A stretch of DNA of 64,000 bases from Stappia sp. ES.058 (lineage in GTDB: Bacteria; Pseudomonadota; Alphaproteobacteria; Rhizobiales; Stappiaceae): assembly GCF_900105595.1 (NCBI RefSeq), contig NZ_LT629784.1, positions 3,626,501 through 3,690,500 on the forward strand, read 5' to 3'. Positions within the stretch are counted from its first letter, which is position 1; each line of letters starts with the position of its first letter. Below are positions 45,696 to 54,718 of the stretch, piece by piece. The position numbers were made by a program, and so were the translations under genes. The notes beneath the pieces are model-generated. The model did no database searches. It was not told the DNA's origin and saw only the letters and a list, made by a program, of their open reading frames with translations.

Positions 45696-46755
45696 TATGT
45701 AATCGCAAATAAAGAGAATCCAAACTGCCCGCTGTCGCCTGAATTGAAAACAGTTGCTCGACCCGTCGCCGACCGCGCGCAGAAAGATCCGCTCGCCTTT
45801 CGGGGTCTCGGATCAGATCCGAAATTGCATCGGAGAAAGCGGAGATATCTTCGGGGCATATTTTCTGGGCCGCGTCGCCGCAAACCTCCGCAAGGCCACC
45901 CCGGAAGGACGACATTAGGGCCGCGCCGCCCGCCATGGCTTCGATTGCCGTTCTGCCGAACGGCTCGTCGAACACGGACGGCACCAAGACGATGCTCGCG
46001 GCCTCCATACTCTCCTTGACCGTGGCGAAGGGAACATCCGTCCGGATCCGCGCGCGTTCGCCGAGCGGGACAATGGCGCGTCGCACAGCCTCAAGGTAGT
46101 CCTGGTTCTCATCGAGGGTCGAGAGGAGGAAGTCCGCTCGCCAATCCGCGTGATCACGCAGGGCGCACGACAGCGCAGAGGCTGCTTCAAGCCCGCCCTT
46201 CTCCGGGGTTGCGCGGCCTGCGAATACCACCGTCTTTTCGCGATCTTCCCGGGCCGTCCATTCCGCGACATCGAGGCCATTGTAGATCGTGGACGTGCGG
46301 CTCGCTTCGACGCCGAAGTCCTGGAGAAAGGCGGTTTCGCAAAAACGGCTCACGAAAACGATATGTGCGAAGGCGTTTAGCTGGCGGCGTTTCCAGAGGG
46401 ACTTCAACCTGAAACCCGATATCCTCATCGAATTGTGCTTGTAGAGAATGACGGGTGTCGCCGGGCAGGCTCTGGCGATCGCGCGTGCTGACTTAAGGTG
46501 TTGATGAACCACGATCAGATCAGGCTTCCAGGCCGCAATAGCCTGAACGAAATCGTGAATCGGGCGATCGGTTGTTGTCGAGATACCCGTAAACGGCACA
46601 CCTTCGAACGGTCTGTCGACTGCAACGCCGAAGACCCGCGTGGTTTCGCGAAAGGCAGAGTGCCGAACGCTGTCATGAACGCAAAGGTCGATGGCGGTGG
46701 CGCGATCAGGCCCAAAAAACATCCCTCTGGGCAAAACGATTGCGATTTTCGTCAC
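45682..46755 (-). CDS. Family 4 glycosyltransferase
   Basis: A 357-residue GT-B glycosyltransferase. KTVVFAGRATPEKGGLEAASAL opens the donor domain and VPSVFDEPFGRTAIEAMAGGAAL is the EX7E-type motif; HNSMRISGFRL lies in the acceptor half. The start is GTG 46755, preceded by GAGG with a seven-base spacer. It begins the minus-strand arm of the island, followed by two overlapping methyltransferase genes. The target glycan is unknown. Confidence 0.88.
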   Translation of the reverse strand: MTKIAIVLPRGMFFGPDRATAIDLCVHDSVRHSAFRETTRVFGVAVDRPFEGVPFTGISTTTDRPIHDFVQAIAAWKPDLIVVHQHLKSARAIARACPATPVILYKHNSMRISGFRLKSLWKRRQLNAFAHIVFVSRFCETAFLQDFGVEASRTSTIYNGLDVAEWTAREDREKTVVFAGRATPEKGGLEAASALSCALRDHADWRADFLLSTLDENQDYLEAVRRAIVPLGERARIRTDVPFATVKESMEAASIVLVPSVFDEPFGRTAIEAMAGGAALMSSFRGGLAEVCGDAAQKICPEDISAFSDAISDLIRDPERRADLSARGRRRVEQLFSIQATAGSLDSLYLRLHSEIL

Positions 46756-46952
46756 GAAATTGCCTCAGGAAACAGGCGTTGAAGGATCGCTTGTGCAGTC
46801 AAGGGTCGTCAGCCGAATGTCAAGAAGCATGGGAGACGGTGTGTCCCATTCTGTTTGAACCGTTCCGGAAAGCGATTGCATGCAGCGCTGGATCAAGGCT
46901 AAAGGCGTAGGCGCCCACTTGAGGCAAATCAAGGCGAGTGTCGCGGTTTTAT

Positions 46953-46970
46953 CATTCAATATTTCGAATG
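46953..46970. promoter_or_regulatory. AT-rich dyad before the YeeE/YedE gene
   Basis: CATTC and GAATG arms separated by eight bases (AATATTTC) form an 18-base inverted repeat 38 bases before the ATG. It sits in a small AT-rich patch inside GC-rich DNA and could be an operator, for example of an ArsR-type sulfur regulator, since such regulators often control YeeE/YedE genes. No regulator gene lies beside it. Confidence 0.4.
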
Positions 46971-47007
46971 TACGGAGTGACGAATTCAACGAGAGGCGAA
47001 GCACGAC

Positions 47008-48096
47008 ATGGATCTGACCGGATTTTTCGATGCGTTCGGAGAGCCTGGAACTTCGGCGCTCGGCGGATTGGCGATCGGGATCGCTTTCGGTATCTTCGCG
47101 CAACGCAGCCGCTTTTGCCTGCGGGCAGCGGTTATCGAGTTTGCCAGGGGAAGCATCGGAATCAAGGTTGCCGTGTGGATCATTGCCTTTTCCGCCGCCG
47201 TTTTCCTGACCCAGGCCATGTTGCAGCTCGACGTGATCGATGTGTCGGAAGCCCGCCAGTTTGCCGCCCGCGGTTCCCTGTCCGGCGCCCTGATCGGCGG
47301 CGCACTCTTTGGAATCGGCATGGTGCTGGCGCGCGGATGCGCCAGCCGGCTTCTGGTGCTTTCGGCGACCGGAAACCTGCGCGCGCTTCTCTCCGGTCTG
47401 ATCTTTGCGGTGGCGGCCGAAGCCTCGATCCACGGAATACTCTCGCCCCTGCGCGAAAAACTCGCAGGGCTCTGGACCGTGGGCGGGCGTGACAGCCTTG
47501 ACCTTCTTCAGTCGCTTGGGCTGGACGCGGAGGCAGGACTTGTGATCGGCCTTCTGTTCGTCTGCGGTGCGGTGTTTTTTGCCGTGCGCGCCGGTCTTGG
47601 CCTCTGGGGCTGGCTGGGTGCGGCCGGAGTCGGCGCAACGGTCGCGACCGGATGGTGGTTCACCTATCAAATGTCCATCCAGGCCTTCGAGCCGATGACA
47701 GTGAAGAGCATGACGTTCACCGGCCCCTCGGCCGACACCTTGATGAGCGTGCTGACCCCTCCCGGGAGCAGTGTCGACTTCGATATCGGACTGGTGCCGG
47801 GAGTGTTCATCGGAGCGGCACTGGCCGCCCTTGCCGCGCGCGAATGGACGTTGCAGGGCTTTGAGGGCGGTCGGTCGATGCGCCGTTACATCGCCGGCGC
47901 AGTGCTTATGGGCTTCGGCGGCATGCTCGCCGGCGGCTGCGCCGTGGGCGCGGGCGTTACCGGCGGCTCCGTCTTTGCGCTCACCGCCTGGCTCACGCTG
48001 ACCGCCATGTGGGCTGCGGCCGGGCTGACCGATCTAATAATCGACCGCCTGCCGAAGACCTCCGACACGCAGGTGCATGCGCCGCAGCCATTTTAA
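47008..48096 (+). CDS. YeeE/YedE-family sulfur-compound transporter
   Basis: A 362-residue membrane protein with about nine to ten hydrophobic segments and the internal duplication typical of the family. The three conserved cysteines that line the thiosulfate path in TsuA-type transporters appear as C37 (SRFCLRAA), C111 (ARGCASR) and C311 (GGCAVGAG). It probably imports thiosulfate or a related sulfur species. It is a single full-length gene, without the TusA partner often found next door. Confidence 0.88.
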   Translation: MDLTGFFDAFGEPGTSALGGLAIGIAFGIFAQRSRFCLRAAVIEFARGSIGIKVAVWIIAFSAAVFLTQAMLQLDVIDVSEARQFAARGSLSGALIGGALFGIGMVLARGCASRLLVLSATGNLRALLSGLIFAVAAEASIHGILSPLREKLAGLWTVGGRDSLDLLQSLGLDAEAGLVIGLLFVCGAVFFAVRAGLGLWGWLGAAGVGATVATGWWFTYQMSIQAFEPMTVKSMTFTGPSADTLMSVLTPPGSSVDFDIGLVPGVFIGAALAALAAREWTLQGFEGGRSMRRYIAGAVLMGFGGMLAGGCAVGAGVTGGSVFALTAWLTLTAMWAAAGLTDLIIDRLPKTSDTQVHAPQPF

Positions 48097-48338
48097 CCAG
48101 CGCCTGGGATTGTCCTCGACCGTTCAGATCGGGAACCATCCGCTGCCGGCAATCGTCAGGCCGGTAACGTCGCGTCTCGACAGTCATCGTGCTCCGGGTT
48201 TGCAGCGCCATTCAGAATGCCCTTCGTCCATACATGGCAGTCCCCAACCCGGCCTGCGGCTTTCCGAACCCATGACAAGGCCGTCCCCGTCCTCTATGAC
48301 GGCCCGAGATGACAACGGGCAAAAGGACGATTTCCGCC

Positions 48339-48755
48339 ATGACCGACCAGATTGCGCCGTTTCTCGGGACCTGGATCCTGGACCGCGACGAAAGCGAGTT
48401 CGACCAGAGCGACCTGCCCAGGTCAGGGCGCTGCACGATCGAGGAGGAATTCGGGCTGGTGTGCATTCGCATGACGCTGATTACGGCGGACGGCGAGACG
48501 CTGGAGGGTGAGATCACCGGCGTTCCGGGTGGCACGGGACAGCGCCTGTCGGAAAGCGGGCTCGCCGACAGGCTGTTCCTGTATTTTGAAGACGACCACA
48601 CTCTCACCTCCCAGGCCAAACGCGGGGACCTGGTGCTGATGACGGCGAAACGGATGCTCGCCGAGGACGGGCGCAGCATGGAGATAGAGCAGACCGTCGA
48701 GGTGCCCGGGGAGGGCCCGATCGTGAACACCGGCCTCTATCGCCGAGCGCAATAG
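48339..48755 (+). CDS. Hypothetical protein, possible lipocalin-like barrel
   Basis: A 138-residue protein I cannot name. It opens with APFLGTWILDRDESEF, a pattern shared by small lipocalin-like families, and then alternates strands with charged turns (ITADGETLEGEITGVPGG, LFLYFEDDHTLTSQA), so an eight-stranded barrel is plausible. There is no signal peptide. ATG 48339 is chosen after AAGGA. It lies alone, converging on a small membrane protein gene. Confidence 0.65.
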   Translation: MTDQIAPFLGTWILDRDESEFDQSDLPRSGRCTIEEEFGLVCIRMTLITADGETLEGEITGVPGGTGQRLSESGLADRLFLYFEDDHTLTSQAKRGDLVLMTAKRMLAEDGRSMEIEQTVEVPGEGPIVNTGLYRRAQ

Positions 48756-48762
48756 CCCGACA

Positions 48763-49257
48763 TCACAGGAGGTCTGGCCAGCGCGAAAGTGCCAGAACCC
48801 CGAACCAGCACAAAAGCGAGACAAAACCGGCGGTCCGGAAGCGCGAGATGGTGCCGCGCGAATCGACCTGGTCGAGCAGCCGCCAGGCGGGAACAAGACG
48901 CAGGCTCAGCGCATTCACCCCGGCAAGCGCGATCAGCACCATCTTGACCTGAAAGGCCGGCACGGCAGCGATGGCAAAGGGGCGCTGCGACAAGAGTGCG
49001 AGACCACCGAGCAAAGCCAGAACGAGGCCGGCGAAAGCCACAGGAGACAACACGCGCCGGACATCGCCGAGCGCCGCCGCCTTCCACAGCCCGAGAAGCC
49101 GAAGGTTCAGCGGCACCAGCGCTCCGACAAGCACCATCGCTCCAAAGAGATGCAATGTCAGCGCAGCGTCTTGCGCGAATGGCGACGCGGCAATCATTCG
49201 GGTCGCCGGCAAGGTGCTCAACCATTCCAGAAATGGTGCAATGTGGTGTATCGGCAT
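48763..49257 (-). CDS. Small polytopic membrane protein (DUF6644/CopD-like)
   Basis: A 164-residue protein with four to five hydrophobic segments. HHIAPFLEWLSTLP and AALTLHLFGAMVLVGALVPLNLRLLG, with a His inside a helix, are like DUF6644 proteins and distantly like the CopD family, where such His residues can bind haem or copper. Function unknown. ATG 49257 is preferred over the Met six codons earlier. Confidence 0.75.
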   Translation of the reverse strand: MPIHHIAPFLEWLSTLPATRMIAASPFAQDAALTLHLFGAMVLVGALVPLNLRLLGLWKAAALGDVRRVLSPVAFAGLVLALLGGLALLSQRPFAIAAVPAFQVKMVLIALAGVNALSLRLVPAWRLLDQVDSRGTISRFRTAGFVSLLCWFGVLALSRWPDLL

Positions 49258-49434
49258 GAAGGCTCCCGAGAGCACGCGTCAGCTCTTCTCATAGACTGAT
49301 TCCCGCGCTTCTGGCGAGGCTACCTGGCGCGCGTGCAGTTATTTTGCTTGCAACCTGCGGCAGGATCATTACGTCAGTATGGCGCAACAATCCCGCCCGC
49401 TTTCCTCCTCACGCGAAAGGAACGACCCACTCCG

Positions 49435-50073
49435 ATGGACATCTTTGCCTTCGTGCCGGCCCGCCACGCGCGAGACGCGGTCGACATCTATGTGCAGGCG
49501 CTGTTCCAGAAGCTCCGTCCCTTTTTCGGCACGGCGGAACAGGCGGCCGATTTTCTGGCGCCGCATCTACGCCCTGATCGGGCGGTCACCGCGGTGGATG
49601 GGGGACAATTGCTCGGCATTGCCGGCTTCAGGATGAACGGCTCGGGCCTGTTCGAACCGGGCTGGCCCGACTTTCAAAAACGATACGGCTTCGTCGGCGG
49701 TGCCGTGCGCGTGGCGGGTCTCTCCCTTCTGGAGAAGCCGGAGGATAACAAGACACTTTCGATGGACGGCATCGCGGTCGCAGGCCCGGCGCGTGGCAAG
49801 GGAGCCGGGACGGCCCTGCTCGAAGGGATCTGTGAAATCGCCCGGACCAACGCACGGCATGCCGTGCGGCTCGACGTGATCGACACCAATCCAAGGGCCC
49901 GCGCCCTTTACGAGCGAAACGGCTTTGTGGCGGGAAAGGTCGCGCACCTCGGCCCGCTCTCAAGGCTCTTCGGGTTTTCCAAGGCAACCGCAATGATCAA
50001 GCGACTGGACACGTCCCGGCACGCGACGCGTCTGAAACCTCAGTTGGACGGGACACCACATGGCACGGATTGA
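49435..50073 (+). CDS. GNAT-family N-acetyltransferase
   Basis: A 212-residue GNAT. SMDGIAVAGPARGKGAGTALLEGICEIAR carries the R/G-x-G-x-G/A acetyl-CoA loop, and VRLDVIDTNPRARALYERNGFV is the C-terminal motif. The substrate is unknown. ATG 49435 follows a poor ribosome-binding site. Its end overlaps the following MFS gene by 14 bases in another frame, so the two are likely co-transcribed. Confidence 0.88.
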   Translation: MDIFAFVPARHARDAVDIYVQALFQKLRPFFGTAEQAADFLAPHLRPDRAVTAVDGGQLLGIAGFRMNGSGLFEPGWPDFQKRYGFVGGAVRVAGLSLLEKPEDNKTLSMDGIAVAGPARGKGAGTALLEGICEIARTNARHAVRLDVIDTNPRARALYERNGFVAGKVAHLGPLSRLFGFSKATAMIKRLDTSRHATRLKPQLDGTPHGTD

Positions 50074-51244
50074 GTCGGGGATCTCGGAGGACCTGGACAA
50101 GCTGGCTCTTGGCGTTGTGCTTTTGATGGTGGCCGTTTTCGGCCTGGCGCAGGGTCTCACATATCCCCTGCTCTCGTTCATCCTGGAGCGCCAGGGCACA
50201 CCGGCCTGGCTGATAGGCGCAAATGCGGCGACGATGGCCGTCGGCCTGATTGTATCCGCACCACTGACGCCCGGTCTCGCCATCCGCTTCGGCGCGGCAC
50301 GGCTTGCCTTTGCCTGCGCCCTTGCCCTTGCCGTCATTTTCGCGGTGATCGCGATCTGGCAGTCGCTCTGGGTCTGGTTTCCCGCCCGCTTTCTGCTCGG
50401 TGTCGCGATCAACGGGCTTTATATTTCGAGCGAAACCTGGGTGAACCAGATGGCGCCCGACCGCATTCGGGGCCGTCTGCTAGGGTTTTATGCCACGTCG
50501 CTTGCCGGCGGTTTTGCGCTCGGCCCCGCGATCCTTGCCCTGACCGGCACGCAGACCCTCGCCCCCTTCCTGCTGTGCATCGGCGTCGCCTTCATCTGCG
50601 CCGGGCTGATCTGGGCGATCCGGGACCGGTTGCCTCGCTTCGCGGTCGGTGACACCGGGTCGATCCGCAAGGTGGCTCCGCTGATCCCGTTCCTGATGGC
50701 CGTCACCGGCATCGCGGCCGCTTTCGACCAGGCGATCCTCACGATGTTTCCGGTCTATGGCTTAAGCAACGGACTTGACGAACCGGCGATCGCGACCGCT
50801 CTCGCGGTGCTCATCGTCGGCAACATCCTGTTTCAGGTGCCCATCGGGACAATTGCCGACCGCTGGGGCACCGGACGCATGATGGCGCTCCTGTGCCTCC
50901 TCACCATTATCGGAGCGGCCCTGCTGCCGCTTCTGATCTCGCAGCACTTCGCGCTTTGGGCGATGCTCTTCGTCTGGGGGTCCGCCGCATATGGCGTTTA
51001 CACCATCGCACTGATGGAGCTTGGACGACGCTTCACCGGCGCGATGCTGATCTCCGGCAACGCCGGTTTCGCGGTCATGTGGGGCGTCGGAGGCTTCGCC
51101 GGCCCCACAGTCTCCGGCGCCGTGATCGACATCGCAGGCCCGCACGGCCTGCCACTCCTCCTGGGCGCGGCCTACGCGGTGTTGCTCGTCGTCACGTTGC
51201 TGAGGCGACAGCCGCGCGGTGCCGGACACGGCCGCGTCTCCTGA
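50060..51244 (+). CDS. MFS transporter (YcaD-like)
   Basis: A 394-residue protein with about twelve transmembrane helices. The loop after TM4 (RFLLGVAINGLYISSETWVNQMAPDRIRGRLLGFY) is the signature of the MFS branch that includes YcaD and related putative efflux permeases. The substrate is unknown. It overlaps the GNAT gene by 14 bases; an acetylating enzyme plus exporter could form a detoxification pair, which is inference. Confidence 0.88.
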   Translation: MARIESGISEDLDKLALGVVLLMVAVFGLAQGLTYPLLSFILERQGTPAWLIGANAATMAVGLIVSAPLTPGLAIRFGAARLAFACALALAVIFAVIAIWQSLWVWFPARFLLGVAINGLYISSETWVNQMAPDRIRGRLLGFYATSLAGGFALGPAILALTGTQTLAPFLLCIGVAFICAGLIWAIRDRLPRFAVGDTGSIRKVAPLIPFLMAVTGIAAAFDQAILTMFPVYGLSNGLDEPAIATALAVLIVGNILFQVPIGTIADRWGTGRMMALLCLLTIIGAALLPLLISQHFALWAMLFVWGSAAYGVYTIALMELGRRFTGAMLISGNAGFAVMWGVGGFAGPTVSGAVIDIAGPHGLPLLLGAAYAVLLVVTLLRRQPRGAGHGRVS

Positions 51245-51272
51245 AACGGGATGGCGCCGGACGCCGTCGCAC

Positions 51273-53033
51273 TCAATATCCGGCGGCCTGCGCACCCTGA
51301 CGCCGGGGGTCGGCGGCGCCGGCAAGCCCGCCCGCGACCGCCATCACCGATTGCGTCGACCCCATCACCGGTTTCACGGCAATGCTGTGGCCCTTTTCGG
51401 CCAGGAGCTTCAAGGTGTCGGGCGAGAAGCCCTCTTCCACACGCAGTTCATCGGGAAGCCACTGATGATGCATGCGCGGTGCCGCACTTGCCTCCGCGAT
51501 GTTCATGCCGTGGTCGACAACGTTCAAGATGACCTGGAGAACCGTGGTGATGATCCGGCTGCCACCCGGCGACCCGGTCGCCAGCACGAACTCTCCGTCA
51601 CGAAAGACAAGAGTGGGACTCATCGACGACAGCGGCCGTTTGCGCGGCTCGACCGCATTCGCCTTTCCCCCGATCAGCCCGTATGCGTTGGGAACGCCGG
51701 GCTTTGCGGAAAAGTCATCCAGCTCGTTGTTGAGCAGGATGCCGGTTCCCGATGCCATCATTCCAACGCCATAAGAAAAATTCAGCGTGTAGGTATTGGA
51801 AACCGCGTTTCCGGCGACATCGACCACGGAAAAATGCGTCGTCTCATTGCTTTCATAAGGCTGCGGAGCCCCGGGAGCGACCTCGGAGGCCGGTGCCGCC
51901 CGCGCCGGATCGAAATCGGCCATCCGCTCGATCGCATAGGCCTTCGACGTCAGGCCCTTGACCGGCACATCAACGAAATCGGGGTCGCCGAGATATTTGG
52001 AGCGGTCGGCATAGGCGCGCTTCATTGCCTCCGCCATCGCATGCAATGTCGCGGCCGATCCCGCGCCGCTCTCCGACAGGCCAAAAGGCTCCAGCATGTT
52101 GAGGATCTCGACGATATGCACACCGCCAGACGACGGTGGCGGCATCGAGGCGATCTCATACCCTTGGTAGGTCCCGGTGACAGGCTCGCGCCAGATCGCG
52201 CGATAGGCTTGAAGATCCTCCGTCGTCATCGACCCGCCGGCACCCGACACCCGGGCGGCGATGGCATCCGCCACCGGCCCTTCGTAGAAGCCGCGCGCGC
52301 CTTGCGCCGCAATCTTCTCCAGCGACATGGCAAGCTCCGCCTGCACCAGCCGGTCGCCCGGCTCATAGAACCCGCCGCCAGCCTTGTAGAAGATGTCCGC
52401 AGCGTCCGGGTCTTTAGACAGACGCGGGAAAGAGCGTTTCAACGACTGCGACAGGTCGTCGGAAACGGGAAATCCGTTTCGGGCAAGGGCGATCGCCGGC
52501 GCGACAAGTTGGGCGAAAGTGAATGTGCCGCTGCCGAACCGCTCATGAGCTCCAGCAAGACCCGCGACTGTGCCAGGGACGCCGACGGCCAGTCCGGAAA
52601 ACCGTGACTTCCGGCTGTCTGCATTGCCCGCATCGTCGAGGAACATGTCTCCAAACGCGCCTGCCGGGGCCGTTTCGCGATAGTCGAGCGCCAGGGTCTC
52701 GCCGGTTTGCGCCATGTGAACCATCATGAAGCCGCCGCCGCCGAGATTTCCCGCGCGCGGCAGGGTGACGGCAAGCGCAAAGCCCGTCGCGACCGCCGCG
52801 TCGACCGCATTTCCGCCGGCCGCGAGAATATCGCGCCCGACACGCGTGGCGATCGCCTCCTGGCTGGACACCATTCCCGAGCGGGCGATGACCGGATGGA
52901 ACCGGTCGTTTCCCGACAGGATGGGGGTCGACGTCACACTGGCGGTCTGCGCCTGTCCGGCAGCGGCCCCCCCGATCTGGCCGGCGACGACCAGACCGAT
53001 GACCGCGAACGTCTTCACCACTCGCATCGTCAT
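51273..53033 (-). CDS. ggt: Gamma-glutamyltranspeptidase
   Basis: A 586-residue N-terminal-nucleophile hydrolase with a signal peptide (about 1-29). The precursor should self-cleave before Thr398 in NETTHFSVVD, giving large and small subunits. Substrate-binding segments GNLGGGGFM, PPPSSGGVHIVEILN and MSPTLV near the C-terminus are kept. It hydrolyses glutathione or transfers its gamma-glutamyl group in the periplasm. ATG 53033 is preceded by AAGAAGG. Confidence 0.95.
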   Translation of the reverse strand: MTMRVVKTFAVIGLVVAGQIGGAAAGQAQTASVTSTPILSGNDRFHPVIARSGMVSSQEAIATRVGRDILAAGGNAVDAAVATGFALAVTLPRAGNLGGGGFMMVHMAQTGETLALDYRETAPAGAFGDMFLDDAGNADSRKSRFSGLAVGVPGTVAGLAGAHERFGSGTFTFAQLVAPAIALARNGFPVSDDLSQSLKRSFPRLSKDPDAADIFYKAGGGFYEPGDRLVQAELAMSLEKIAAQGARGFYEGPVADAIAARVSGAGGSMTTEDLQAYRAIWREPVTGTYQGYEIASMPPPSSGGVHIVEILNMLEPFGLSESGAGSAATLHAMAEAMKRAYADRSKYLGDPDFVDVPVKGLTSKAYAIERMADFDPARAAPASEVAPGAPQPYESNETTHFSVVDVAGNAVSNTYTLNFSYGVGMMASGTGILLNNELDDFSAKPGVPNAYGLIGGKANAVEPRKRPLSSMSPTLVFRDGEFVLATGSPGGSRIITTVLQVILNVVDHGMNIAEASAAPRMHHQWLPDELRVEEGFSPDTLKLLAEKGHSIAVKPVMGSTQSVMAVAGGLAGAADPRRQGAQAAGY

Positions 53034-53137
53034 ATCGAAACACCCTTCTTCAAACCGAAATCGCAAGACAACAGTCTGTTCCCGATTGCTTCGGGCCGCT
53101 ACCCTTGTCTCTCATCACCCAGACAGAAAGGCGCGCC

Positions 53138-53482
53138 ATGACCCCCACGCCACGCTCACGGATAACCGACGCGATCCACATTGCCGTTGCAACCTTGGCG
53201 GTTCTGACGGCCCTGCCGTTTGCCGGCGCGCAGGCCGCAGATGCGCAGAACGGGCGCGAGATTGCCAGGACCTGGTGCGCTGCCTGCCATGTCGTGGACG
53301 ACGCTCAGGAAAGCGGAAGCGTGGCGGTCCCGACCTTCGCGGAGATCGCCGCCAGGCCCGACTTCGATGAAAAGGCGCTCGCCGAGTTCCTTGCCGATCC
53401 ACATCCCAAAATGCCGGACATGGCGTTGACGCGACAGGAAATCGCGGACCTGGGTGCCCATATCGCCCGACTTGCTCCTTGA
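53138..53482 (+). CDS. Small periplasmic c-type cytochrome
   Basis: The 114-residue protein has a signal peptide (about 1-34, cleaved near AQA) and one haem site CAACH (47-51); a Met in HPKMPDMALT can be the sixth ligand. It is a class I electron carrier of about 8 kDa when mature. AAAGG precedes ATG 53138. Its partner is unknown; it is divergent from ggt and convergent with asd. Confidence 0.9.
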   Translation: MTPTPRSRITDAIHIAVATLAVLTALPFAGAQAADAQNGREIARTWCAACHVVDDAQESGSVAVPTFAEIAARPDFDEKALAEFLADPHPKMPDMALTRQEIADLGAHIARLAP

Positions 53483-53494
53483 GGCGTCGAAACG

Positions 53495-53521
53495 AAAACG
53501 GCCGGACTTGTCGCCCGGCCG
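53495..53521 (-). terminator. asd: Intrinsic terminator after asd
   Basis: CGGCCGG (53521-53515 on the minus strand) pairs with CCGGCCG (53505-53499) around a nine-base loop and is followed by TTTTCGTTT. It lies 49 bases after the asd stop and 17 bases from the convergent cytochrome stop, so it can end both transcripts. Confidence 0.7.
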
Positions 53522-53570
53522 CTCTATCGTCTTCACGCCACGAACCGTGGCAACGTCCAGTGAACCCCGC

Positions 53571-54605
53571 TCAGGCGGCGGCCTTCTTCGGCTGAATAAG
53601 GCCCCGGTTGACGAGCAATTCCGCGATCTGAACGGTGTTGAGCGCCGCGCCCTTGCGCAGATTGTCCGCCACGACCCAGATGTTGAGACCGTTCTCGATG
53701 GTCGCGTCCTCACGAATGCGGCTGACGTAGGTAGCGTCCTCGCCGGCACTCTCATAAGGCGTCATGTAGCCACCGTCCTCGGATTTGTCGATGACCAGAA
53801 CACCCGGCGCCTCGCGCAGGATATCGCGCGCCTCGTCCGCGCTCAGCGGGTTCTCGAACTCGATGTTGACGGCCTCGGCATGGCCGATGAACACCGGAAC
53901 ACGCACGGCGGTGCAGGTGACCTTGATCGTCGGATCGATCATCTTCTTGGTTTCCGCCAGCACCTTCCACTCTTCCTTGGTGTAGCCGTCTTCCATGAAT
54001 TCATCGATATGCGGAATGACATTGAAGGCAATCCGCTTGGTGAACTTTTCCGGGGTGATCGGATCATTCACGAAGACCGCACGCGTCTGGTTGAACAGCT
54101 CGTCCATCGCATCCTTGCCGCCGCCGGACACCGACTGATAGGTGGAGACGACGATCCGCTTGATGGTCGCCGCGTCGTGCAGCGGCTTCAGCGCCACGAC
54201 AAGCTGCGCCGTCGAACAGTTCGGGTTGGCGATGATGTTCTTCTTGCGAAAGCCCTCGACCGCGTCGGCATTTACCTCCGGCACGATCAGCGGAACATCG
54301 GAATCGTAGCGCCAGGCCGAGGAATTGTCGATCACGACACACCCCTGCGCCGCGATCTTCGGCGACCATTCCTTAGATACGGTTCCACCGGCTGACATGA
54401 GGCAGATGTCGACATCCGAGAAATCGAAATGGTCGATCGCCTGGCACGTCAGCGTCTTGTCGCCGAAGGATACGTCGACACCCTGTGAGCGCCGCGACGC
54501 GACAGCGACCACTTCGCTTGCGGGGAACCCGCGCTCCTCGAGGATGTCTAGCATTTCACGGCCAACGTTGCCGGTGGCTCCAACGACGGCGATCTTGTAA
54601 GACAT
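53571..54605 (-). CDS. asd: Aspartate-semialdehyde dehydrogenase
   Basis: The 344-residue branch-point enzyme of the aspartate family (lysine, diaminopimelate, threonine, methionine) reduces aspartyl phosphate with NADPH. It has GATGNVGREML (9-19), SAGGTVSKEW, active-site Cys130 (NPNCSTAQL), SVSGGGKDAMDEL and a conserved HIDEFMEDGYTKEEWK. ATG 54605 follows AAAGGAACATGGAAA. It is monocistronic, with a long upstream leader holding a threonine-rich short frame and an intrinsic terminator downstream. Confidence 0.96.
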   Translation of the reverse strand: MSYKIAVVGATGNVGREMLDILEERGFPASEVVAVASRRSQGVDVSFGDKTLTCQAIDHFDFSDVDICLMSAGGTVSKEWSPKIAAQGCVVIDNSSAWRYDSDVPLIVPEVNADAVEGFRKKNIIANPNCSTAQLVVALKPLHDAATIKRIVVSTYQSVSGGGKDAMDELFNQTRAVFVNDPITPEKFTKRIAFNVIPHIDEFMEDGYTKEEWKVLAETKKMIDPTIKVTCTAVRVPVFIGHAEAVNIEFENPLSADEARDILREAPGVLVIDKSEDGGYMTPYESAGEDATYVSRIREDATIENGLNIWVVADNLRKGAALNTVQIAELLVNRGLIQPKKAAA

Positions 54606-54639
54606 TTTCCATGTTCCTTTGTTGCGGCTCCCCCGGTCC

Positions 54640-54668
54640 GTGGATGCGGGCAAACCGCGCGCATCCAC
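54640..54668 (-). promoter_or_regulatory. asd: Leader hairpin between the short frame and asd
   Basis: GTGGATGCG and CGCATCCAC form a perfect nine-pair stem with an 11-base GC-rich loop about 35 bases before the asd ATG. A weaker GACCCG/CGGGTC stem (about 54707-54689) lies between it and the end of the upstream short frame. No T-run follows, so control of translation or Rho access is more likely than intrinsic termination. Confidence 0.5.
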
Positions 54669-54718
54669 TCGTTTTCACACCCCCCGGAAGACCCGGGAAG
54701 CGCGGGTCGCAAGGGCTG

